Shown here piece after piece: positions 1 through 5,106 of a DNA stretch of 6,415 bases (position 1 is the stretch's first letter; the number at the start of each line of letters is the position of its first letter). Both the position numbers and the translations under genes were made by a program. Below the pieces are notes generated by a model. That model worked only from the letters and a program-made list of their open reading frames with translations. It ran no database searches and was not told where the DNA came from. Source of the stretch: Sulfuricella sp. Its GTDB lineage: Bacteria > Pseudomonadota > Gammaproteobacteria > Burkholderiales > Sulfuricellaceae. Location: the NCBI GenBank assembly GCA_019911785.1, contig JAIOJM010000217.1, positions 1 to 6,415 on the forward strand, read 5' to 3'.

Positions 1-14
1 CAGGAAAACAACAC

Positions 15-326
15 GTGCCAGAGTTACCCGATCCAGACGACATTCTCCGCGCTAATCTGAATAGAGAAACTGCCCGCATCGAGTGGAAGGAATTGCTCCG
101 TTTCTTTGCCGCCGGGACAGCCATTGCGGTTAGCGAAGAACTGGATTTGATTGAAGTCGCCCTTCAGATCTCGAATGACAACAAGATGCAGATCGAACAA
201 TGGACGATCGAGAAGCGAGTCGGCAAAGTATCCGATGCACAGGCGAAAGACTGGCTGGAAACAGATGCCTGCCTATGGGCAGTAGTGGTCAGGCCGTGGA
301 TATTGGTTCAGCCGGTAACCGAATAA
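15..326 (+). CDS. DUF2288 family protein
   Basis: A 103-residue small, soluble, acidic protein that I recognise as DUF2288, a proteobacterial family of about 100 residues with no established function. The family pattern is clear: ILRANLNRETARIEWKEL near the N-terminus, RFFAAG at about residues 29-34, a central segment LDLIEVA followed by NDNK, then VSDAQAKDWLE and a C-terminal W-VVVRPWILVQ block (about residues 88-99). The length matches the full family, so it is complete. The start is GTG at 15; an AGGA at 2-5 sits 9 bases upstream, and the N-terminus begins at the usual family position. No signal peptide or membrane segment is visible. It is followed by 191 non-coding bases, so it is probably not co-transcribed tightly with the next gene. 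Family assignment is confident; role is unknown. Confidence 0.88.
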   Translation: MPELPDPDDILRANLNRETARIEWKELLRFFAAGTAIAVSEELDLIEVALQISNDNKMQIEQWTIEKRVGKVSDAQAKDWLETDACLWAVVVRPWILVQPVTE

Positions 327-517
327 GCACATCAATCCCGCGCACTGTTTCTAAATCCGGGGGCGTTGAATCAGGATCACCAAGCAACGAATTGCAGCCG
401 CTGCAACAAACCAAAGTGACTGGATACCAACGCTCCAGAGCCGCGGTTTGACACACAAGTTGACGGGGCGCAGACTGCCGCGCATTCCCAAACCATGTAG
501 CACCACAGGAGAAGAGA
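327..517. other. intergenic region with a short inverted repeat
   Basis: There are 191 bases without a convincing gene between the DUF2288 gene and the 92-residue gene. A perfect 6-base inverted repeat (TTGCAG-CCG-CTGCAA) lies at 392-406 but has no T-run after it, so it is not a standard terminator. Two -35-like boxes, TTGACA at 448-453 and TTGACG at 460-465, are present, but neither has a good -10 box at 16-18 bases. The promoter of the downstream gene is probably here but cannot be placed. Short ORFs crossing the region overlap the neighbouring genes in other frames and do not resemble proteins. Confidence 0.4.
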
Positions 518-796
518 ATGTCCAAGAAACGGTTCCACTGCCAAGTGGTTACTCACGAAGGCATCAAAAGCATCAGCATCACCGATGACGCGCACCACTT
601 CTGCATTACATTGGAAGACGCAGGCAATAGACTCACCGCCCTAAAAGAAGCCATCGCCATCGGCAAATATCCGATCACCATGGAACTGGTGAACTCCTGT
701 GCCAAATTGATGACCGGCCAAACCGTGAAATATTACGTCACACAACACGACGCCGAGAAGTTTCTCCATTCGCTGGATAAAGCGCTGCACCATTGA
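518..796 (+). CDS. hypothetical protein, 92 residues
   Basis: I do not recognise this protein. Support for a real gene: a strong AGGAG at 507-511, 6 bases before the ATG at 518, an uninterrupted frame of 92 codons, and a strong terminator hairpin 11 bases after the TGA. The predicted protein is small, soluble and rich in His and Lys, with an N-terminal part that looks like beta strands (RFHCQVVTHEGIKSISITDD), a helical middle (LEDAGNRLTALKEAIAIGK), and a C-terminal part with possible strand TVKYYVTQ and helix AEKFLHSLDKAL. Three Cys residues (at about 8, 29 and 61) are not in a CxxC arrangement, so a zinc ribbon is unlikely. No membrane segment or signal peptide is visible. It appears to be the last gene of its transcription unit. 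Function is unknown; probably a lineage-restricted protein. Confidence 0.7.
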   Translation: MSKKRFHCQVVTHEGIKSISITDDAHHFCITLEDAGNRLTALKEAIAIGKYPITMELVNSCAKLMTGQTVKYYVTQHDAEKFLHSLDKALHH

Positions 797-807
797 GACG
801 CAAGCAC

Positions 808-852
808 ACAAAAATGAAAGCCTCGCAGGGGATGCGATGCTTTCATTTTTGT
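808..852. terminator. long, nearly perfect hairpin; probable bidirectional factor-independent terminator
   Basis: The arms 808-821 (ACAAAAATGAAAGC) and 839-852 (GCTTTCATTTTTGT) are perfectly complementary over 14 bases. After one mismatch (822/838) the stem continues with 823-827 and 833-837 (TCGCA/TGCGA), leaving a 5-base GGGGA loop at 828-832. The outer arms are A-rich on the left and T-rich on the right, so either transcript ends its stem in a U-rich strand. The hairpin starts 11 bases after the stop of the 92-residue gene and most likely ends that transcript. The symmetry means it could also stop leftward transcripts from the 853-1185 region. Confidence 0.85.
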
Positions 853-880
853 AGAATTTTCAAGGTCGTAAATTGTGATC

Positions 881-1012
881 TTAAACACTGGCCTGTCTGA
901 TGAGGTATTCGTGACCGTCCGCTGTAGGGCAGCGTAATGTCAAAACTATCTGGTGGCAGTGCCATGAACTGCCGGTCAAGGCTGCCGCAGGAAGTGACCG
1001 TTCCTCGGCCAT
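881..1012 (-). other. minus-strand 43-codon open frame inside a repeat; doubtful gene
   Basis: Read from ATG at 1012-1010 to TAA at 883-881, this frame gives a 43-residue peptide beginning MAEERSLPAAALTG and ending EYLIRQASV. It stays open upstream of the ATG back to a stop at about 1051-1049. No Shine-Dalgarno-like sequence precedes the ATG, and the composition (Trp, His, Cys, Arg scattered, no hydrophobic core pattern) is not typical of a folded protein. It matters because the copy at 4994-5071 reads in the same frame with a similar peptide (MAE, A-T, SWH in register). It could be a remnant of a small gene or a DNA repeat that happens to stay open. Confidence 0.2.
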
Positions 1013-1030
1013 TACGGACGTCCGACTATA
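953..1030 (-). repeat. degenerate dispersed repeat, left copy (boundaries approximate)
   Basis: On the minus strand ATGGCCGAG (1012 to 1004) is followed, after 34 bases, by GTTCATGGCAC (969 to 959). The same two words, with exactly the same 34-base spacing, occur on the plus strand at 4994-5002 and 5037-5047. The bases between the words are only weakly alike (about 12 of 34), so the copies are old and diverged. Outer boundaries are estimates. This type of decayed intergenic repeat is common in proteobacteria. Confidence 0.55.
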
Positions 1031-1185
1031 GCTTAGCAACGACTGCTCTCAGCAAAAAAGAGTCTTTTGAGAATTTCCCTAAAGCTACTATTTGGCATAT
1101 TCTCTTGTTTTTATAGGCCGGTGATTTTGAACAACTAGTCACTTCTCCTGCGCTTCTTGTTCGATAACCACGAAAGGAACTGATC

Positions 1186-1416
1186 ATGAAAGCATATAGA
1201 GACATAAACGGTGACTCTGGGATATCCGCCTACGATTGCGGCGATGATTGGATAAATGTCCAGTTCAAAGGTGGCAATACTTATGAATACCAAGCCTCAA
1301 AGATTGGGCAAATGCACATCACCGCTATGAAAGCACTTGCAGACGCAGGTGATGGGCTTAATTCCTACATCATGCGGAACCCAACCGTAAAAAATGGCTG
1401 GTCATCTAAGAGCTAA
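1186..1416 (+). CDS. small KTSC-like protein
   Basis: A 76-residue protein starting at ATG 1186, with AAAGGA at 1173-1178 seven bases upstream. The sequence has the order of a KTSC-type small domain: an N-terminal segment with SGISAYDCG, a beta hairpin DWINVQFKGGNTYEY (about residues 21-35), then a helix with MKALADAGDGLNSYI (about 48-62) and a short basic tail. Standalone proteins of this kind, about 65-80 residues long, are widespread in bacteria; their function is not established. It is cytosolic as far as can be seen, with no signal peptide or membrane segment. It is separated from the nuclease operon by about 185 bases containing its own probable promoter, so co-transcription is uncertain, but it lies inside the same repeat-bounded segment. 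The KTSC link is by pattern recognition and could be only a structural resemblance. Confidence 0.75.
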   Translation: MKAYRDINGDSGISAYDCGDDWINVQFKGGNTYEYQASKIGQMHITAMKALADAGDGLNSYIMRNPTVKNGWSSKS

Positions 1417-1450
1417 TGTTTTCCCTTCGTGCGTTTAGGCAACCCTCTGT

Positions 1451-1482
1451 AGGAAAGGCTGATTAAGAGTAGCCTGATTCCT
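1451..1482. repeat. imperfect inverted repeat upstream of the nuclease operon
   Basis: AGGAAAGGCT (1451-1460) pairs with AGCCTGATTCCT (1471-1482) over 10 base pairs, with a 2-base bulge (GA) in the right arm and a 10-base loop. No T-run follows, so it is a poor factor-independent terminator for the KTSC-like gene. The right arm and loop lie in the spacer of the candidate promoter, so it could be an operator; a weak terminator is the alternative. Confidence 0.4.
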
Positions 1483-1487
1483 ATTAT
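1459..1487 (+). promoter_or_regulatory. candidate sigma-70-type promoter for the OLD-DUF2130 operon
   Basis: CTGATT (1459-1464, three of six matches to TTGACA) and TATTAT (1482-1487, five of six matches to TATAAT) are separated by exactly 17 bases. Transcription would begin near 1494, leaving a leader of about 108 bases before the chosen start at 1602. The promoter overlaps the inverted repeat at 1451-1482. The call rests on box match alone and is tentative. Confidence 0.33.
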
Positions 1488-1590
1488 TCAATCTTGTTTA
1501 GTTAGTGTTCGTGGCCTAATGGAAACGTGGCATTTGCTAGCGGCCACCGGAGAAGCAGAAACTCAGTCTTCGGTGAAGGGGACAAGGGGC

Positions 1591-1595
1591 TGGAA
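1591..1595 (+). promoter_or_regulatory. ribosome binding site that favours start 1602
   Basis: TGGAA at 1591-1595 lies 6 bases before the ATG at 1602, with AAGGGG at 1584-1589 a little further upstream. The alternative GTG at 1527 has no comparable site. The protein from 1602 begins [12 protein letters not shown], the usual first beta strand of OLD/RecF-like ATPases. Confidence 0.55.
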
Positions 1596-1601
1596 CCTGC
1601 A

Positions 1602-3482
1602 ATGAAGATTCAATCCGTTCGCATCAAAAACTTCCGCGCGTTGAAAGACGTAACGATCCTCTTCGATTCCGTTACGACCTTCATCGGGCCGAACGGTGCT
1701 GGCAAGTCAACTGTGCTTCGTGCGCTCGACTGGTTCTTTAACGGTAAGCCTGGCTCGCTGACGGAGAAGGACTGCTCCTTCGGGGCGACGGACGAAGACA
1801 TTGAAGTTCAGGTTACATTCGATGACCTCTCCGATAAGGACCGAGATGCACTTGGCAAGTACGCGCCGGAAGGAGTTGACACGTTTACTGCGTGGAGGTG
1901 CTGGTCACCTGGTGGCTCCGATGTGATTTCCGCCAATGCAAAAAGCTTTCCGGATTTCAATGCAATCAAGGTCGCTAACGGTGCTGCCGCGAAGAAGGAA
2001 CTGTACGCCGCTCTTCGACTTAATCATCCAGAACTGGAACTCCCGGCGGCCAGCACCGGCGCAACCGTTGAGCAGGCTATGACCACATGGGAAGCATCTC
2101 ATACTGATCAACTCGTCGACGCCCCAGAGGCACTGCAGACCAACTTCTTCGGCTTCAACAGCGGCGGAAAGATGAGTGGCCTTTTCGACTTCGTTCTGGT
2201 TACTGCCGACCTTCGGGCGAGGGAAGAATCAATGGATGGTAAGTCGAGCATCATTGGCCGAATCCTTGAACGTTCGGTTGATCGTGCTGCTGCTGATGAA
2301 GCGATTGCGGAGATTGTCGAAGAGTCACGCGCGAAGCAGCAGAAAGTCTACGACGAGAAGTTCAAGGCACAGCTTGATGCCATAACAACGCAGCTCAACG
2401 CGGTCGTCACGTCTTACTCGCCTGGTCGGGCTGTCACGGTTTCCCCTGCTGAGGTAGAGCTCAAGGCTCCTCGGACAACCTTTCAGGTGGCAGTGCTCGA
2501 TGGCACAACCGAGACTGATGTAGAGCGACAGGGGCATGGTTTTCAGCGCACGCTTCTGATTTCGGCGCTCCAGCTTTTGGCGCAGACGGGTGCGGCTTCA
2601 GCAGAGGGTGTCATATGCCTAGCAATCGAGGAACCGGAGCTCTATCAGCATCCGATACAGGCTCAGACCTTCGCGAAGGTGCTTCGGTCGCTTGCCGAGA
2701 GCGCCGGTAAGCGCATTCAAATAACGTATGCGACTCATAGTCCTTACTTTCTTGAGGCGCGACATTTCGACCAAGTCAGGCGACTAACAAGATCGACTGA
2801 CCAGACTCCTGCGGTCACTGTCCACTTCACCACAGTTGCTGATGTGAAAGCCAGGCTGAGTGGGGTGTTGAACGCCGATACAGTAGATCGCAAGCTCGAC
2901 AGTCTTGTGGCTAATGAACTTGCAGTGGCGCTCTTCTCAAATCGCACTTTCCTTGTGGAAGGAGCGACTGAATCGTCAGTTTTCTATGGTATTGCTGATA
3001 AGACCTCACTCGGCTCGCTTGAGGCCGCTGGAGTCTCCATCGTCCCCGTAGGAGGCAAGACAATGATCCCGCTCGCACACGCAATCCTGACATTGATCGG
3101 TATACCGGTCTATGCGCTCTTCGATGCAGACGGCAGATTTGAAGTGCGTGCCAAGGCCAATGGAAAGCCGCAAAATAAGATCGATGACGAACGGAGAACC
3201 CATGTGGCAGCGAATCGCATGGCGTTGAAGTACTTCGGTCAACCCGAAGAGGACTTTCCAGCTGCCGTTGTTGGCGACAACGTCGCGATCTTTGAGGATC
3301 ACCTTGAAACCTTCCTGTTAGAAAACTGGCCCGAATGGATCACGTCCTGCAACGAGGTCGAGGCTACCGCAGGTATCATTCTCGGAAAGAATCAACTTGC
3401 GTACCGAACGGCAACACTCAAGGCCGAGGGAGCTATACCAGAGATGCTCAAACAGATTCTGAAGAAGGCGGAAGGAACGTAG
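1602..3482 (+). CDS. OLD-family ATP-dependent endonuclease (AAA ATPase plus TOPRIM)
   Basis: A 626-residue protein (from ATG 1602) joining an ABC/SMC-like ATPase to a TOPRIM nuclease domain, the architecture of OLD family nucleases. ATPase motifs: first strand [14 protein letters not shown], Walker [10 protein letters not shown] (29-37), signature-like GHGFQR (311-316), Walker [15 protein letters not shown] (338-351) with acidic pair E343/E344, and a THSP H-loop (378-381). TOPRIM motifs: LVEGATE (451-457; E453 and E457 expected metal ligands), GGK (484-486), and FDADG with D508 and D510; EDHLE follows at 565-569. No key residue is missing. Family members cut or nick DNA under ATP control, and several act in phage defence. 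The frame is open upstream to GTG 1527, but those 25 residues are not family-like. The DUF2130 gene begins 2 bases after its stop, indicating coupled expression. It is not GajA of a Gabija pair, because no UvrD-like gene is adjacent. Substrate is unknown. Confidence 0.9.
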   Translation: MKIQSVRIKNFRALKDVTILFDSVTTFIGPNGAGKSTVLRALDWFFNGKPGSLTEKDCSFGATDEDIEVQVTFDDLSDKDRDALGKYAPEGVDTFTAWRCWSPGGSDVISANAKSFPDFNAIKVANGAAAKKELYAALRLNHPELELPAASTGATVEQAMTTWEASHTDQLVDAPEALQTNFFGFNSGGKMSGLFDFVLVTADLRAREESMDGKSSIIGRILERSVDRAAADEAIAEIVEESRAKQQKVYDEKFKAQLDAITTQLNAVVTSYSPGRAVTVSPAEVELKAPRTTFQVAVLDGTTETDVERQGHGFQRTLLISALQLLAQTGAASAEGVICLAIEEPELYQHPIQAQTFAKVLRSLAESAGKRIQITYATHSPYFLEARHFDQVRRLTRSTDQTPAVTVHFTTVADVKARLSGVLNADTVDRKLDSLVANELAVALFSNRTFLVEGATESSVFYGIADKTSLGSLEAAGVSIVPVGGKTMIPLAHAILTLIGIPVYALFDADGRFEVRAKANGKPQNKIDDERRTHVAANRMALKYFGQPEEDFPAAVVGDNVAIFEDHLETFLLENWPEWITSCNEVEATAGIILGKNQLAYRTATLKAEGAIPEMLKQILKKAEGT

Positions 3483-3484
3483 AC

Positions 3485-4894
3485 ATGAACGAGATCAAAT
3501 GCCCGAACTGCGGGAAAGCATTCAAGATTGACGAAGCTGGGTACGCGGACATCCTGAAGCAGGTTCGCGACAGCGAGTTCGAACAGCAGTTGCACGAGCG
3601 GCTTGAACTGGCCGAGCAGGACAAGCGGAATGCTGTCGAGCTCGCCAAAACCCAAGCCGCCAGTGAATCGCAGAAGTCCGCAGCGGCTAAGGACACCGAA
3701 ATCCAGGAGCTAAAGTCCAAGCTCGAAGCTGGTGAGGTGGCGCGAAAGCTCGCCGTGACCGAAGCCCTAAGAACAGTGGAAAAAGAACGTGACGCACTTG
3801 CGAACGAACTTGAGAAGGCGAAGCATGAAAAGCAAGTCGTTTCCATGCTGGCCGAGGCGAGGCTCGTGAATGAACTACAGATGGCCGCCGCAACGAAGGA
3901 CGCGGAGATACAGGGCCTGAAGGCTACGCTCGACGCCATCGAGGTTGCGCAGAAACTCGCGATCACCGAGGCAGTCAATGCGGTCGAGAAGGAACGCGAC
4001 GAGCTGAAGAGCGGCCTCGAGCGAGCAGAGCTTGAGAAGCAGCTCGCCGAGAAGTCGCTCAAGGACAAGTACGAGACGCAGATCAAGGATCGAGATGACG
4101 CGATTGATCGTCTCCGGGACATGAAGGCTCGCCTATCGACCAAGATGGTTGGCGAAACCCTCGAACAGCACTGCGAGACCGAGTTCAATCGTATTCGAGC
4201 GACGGCGTTTCCGAGGGCATTTTTCGAGAAGGACAACGACGCGCGAAGTGGCAGCAAGGGCGACTACATCTTTCGCGACTCAGATGAGGCTGGCACTGAG
4301 ATCGTCTCGATCATGTTCGAAATGAAGAACGAGAGCGATCGCACCGCGACGAAGAGCAAGAACGAGGACTTCCTAAAGGAGCTCGACAAGGATCGCACCG
4401 AGAAGGGATGCGAGTATGCGGTACTGGTCTCCCTGTTGGAGCCCGACAGTGAGCTCTACAATACAGGGATCATCGACGTATTCCACCGCTACCCGAAGAT
4501 GTACGTCGTCAGGCCGCAGTTCTTCATTCCAATCATCACGCTGCTGCGGAATGCTGCGATGAACTCACTCAAATACAAGTCGGAGCTGGCGCTCGTTAGG
4601 GCGCAGAACATCGACATCACGAACTTCGAAACCGACCTCGAGACGTTCAAGACCTCATTCGCAAAGAACTACGACCTTGCATCCAGGCGATTCCAAACGG
4701 CGATCGATGAGATCGACAAGTCGATCGACCATCTGCAAAAAACGAAGGAGGCCCTGCTCGGCACCGATCGGAACCTTCGTCTTGCGAACGACAAGGCGCA
4801 GGACGTGACAATCAAGAAGCTGACTCGGGGCAACCCAACGATGGCGGCCAAGTTCGACGAGCTCAAGAATGATGGCCCTTCCGATGCTGGATGA
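3485..4894 (+). CDS. DUF2130 coiled-coil protein with a PD-(D/E)XK-like nuclease core
   Basis: A 469-residue protein from ATG 3485, chosen because AAGGA at 3472-3476 is 8 bases upstream and the N-terminus [13 protein letters not shown] is the normal DUF2130 start; the open frame back to 3335 only overlaps the OLD gene. Order of parts: one CPNCG knuckle (C6, C9; no second pair, so zinc binding would need dimerisation or be lost); a long coiled coil (about 24-217) with two copies of a 69-residue unit; the DUF2130 core (about 218-360); and a C-terminal helical region (about 395-445) ending in [12 protein letters not shown]. In the core, GSKGDYIF (D260) and FEMK (E279, K281) form a D-X18-E-X-K pattern like PD-(D/E)XK nucleases, with GETLE (223-227) as the preceding acidic helix. 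The arrangement recalls RmuC. Nuclease activity is inferred, not known. Its gene is coupled to the OLD gene, suggesting a shared complex or pathway. Confidence 0.88.
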   Translation: MNEIKCPNCGKAFKIDEAGYADILKQVRDSEFEQQLHERLELAEQDKRNAVELAKTQAASESQKSAAAKDTEIQELKSKLEAGEVARKLAVTEALRTVEKERDALANELEKAKHEKQVVSMLAEARLVNELQMAAATKDAEIQGLKATLDAIEVAQKLAITEAVNAVEKERDELKSGLERAELEKQLAEKSLKDKYETQIKDRDDAIDRLRDMKARLSTKMVGETLEQHCETEFNRIRATAFPRAFFEKDNDARSGSKGDYIFRDSDEAGTEIVSIMFEMKNESDRTATKSKNEDFLKELDKDRTEKGCEYAVLVSLLEPDSELYNTGIIDVFHRYPKMYVVRPQFFIPIITLLRNAAMNSLKYKSELALVRAQNIDITNFETDLETFKTSFAKNYDLASRRFQTAIDEIDKSIDHLQKTKEALLGTDRNLRLANDKAQDVTIKKLTRGNPTMAAKFDELKNDGPSDAG

Positions 4895-5106
4895 GTCAAG
4901 TCAGAGAGCTGATCTTCGATAGCGAAATGTCTCCAAGGTCAGCAGTCCGCGCCTCATTGCTGACATCCAGCCTAAGTCTCCCGAGCGGCAGCAATGGCCG
5001 AGAAGCAGACCTCCATATCCATCGCTGTAACTGACTGTTCATGGCACCGAACCGAACTTTGTTCATCGTAACTGCTTGCCATAAAACTGCCCTTCTTCTC
5101 TGCGAC
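4895..5106. other. convergent intergenic gap
   Basis: These 212 bases separate two genes that converge. A 7-base perfect inverted repeat, GTCAGCA at 4938-4944 and TGCTGAC at 4958-4964, is extended by a G-T and an A-T pair inside. It has no T-run, so it is a doubtful terminator. The rest is largely the right copy of the degenerate repeat. I see no gene; the minus-strand open frame at 4896-5141 starts inside the Fic gene and resembles nothing. Confidence 0.45.
4976..5060 (+). repeat. degenerate dispersed repeat, right copy (boundaries approximate)
   Basis: This plus-strand copy carries ATGGCCGAG at 4994-5002 and GTTCATGGCAC at 5037-5047, with the same 34-base spacing as the minus-strand copy near 959-1012. 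The two copies are therefore inverted relative to each other and enclose about 4 kb with the KTSC-like, OLD and DUF2130 genes. An open frame of 25 residues (4994-5071) runs through it in the same frame as the left copy (MAE, then A-T, then SWH in register). Confidence 0.55.

Larger units (their letters stand above)
853..1185. other. gene-poor stretch with repeat copy and leader of the KTSC-like gene
   Basis: These 333 bases hold no convincing gene. On the minus strand, 881-1012 encodes an open frame of 43 residues within a degenerate repeat (listed separately). Near 1056-1068 an AAAAGA-G-TCTTTT palindrome forms a weak A/T hairpin. Further right, 1085-1120 is A/T-rich (TTGGCA at 1092-1097 and TATAGG at 1112-1117, only 14 bases apart), so a promoter for the gene at 1186 is plausible here but not well defined. 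I see no tRNA, small RNA or attachment site. Confidence 0.4.

Noticed and set aside
392..406. Perfect 6-base inverted repeat as a terminator for the DUF2288 gene
   Set aside because: It is short, has no T-run, and lies 65 bases beyond the stop; kept only as a note.
448..488. Promoter from TTGACA (448-453) or TTGACG (460-465) for the 92-residue gene
   Set aside because: No acceptable -10 hexamer lies 16-18 bases downstream of either box; the sequence there is G/C-rich.
1527..1601. N-terminal extension of the OLD protein from GTG 1527
   Set aside because: The 25 extra residues are not like the family, there is no good ribosome binding site, and ATG 1602 has one and starts at the usual first beta strand.
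3335..3484. N-terminal extension of the DUF2130 protein inside the OLD gene
   Set aside because: It overlaps the OLD coding region in another frame; ATG 3485 has a well-placed AAGGA and the normal CPxCG N-terminus.
3448..4257. Minus-strand 269-codon open frame opposite the DUF2130 coiled coil
   Set aside because: It is Ser-, Ala- and Phe-rich, which is what the complement of a Glu/Lys/Leu-rich coiled coil gives. It overlaps both operon genes, has no ribosome binding site, and the sense frame has clear domains.
1602..4894. Assignment to Gabija, Septu or PARIS
   Set aside because: The partner is DUF2130, not a UvrD-like helicase (Gabija) or HNH nuclease (Septu). The TOPRIM domain is fused to the ATPase, not in a separate protein as in PARIS.
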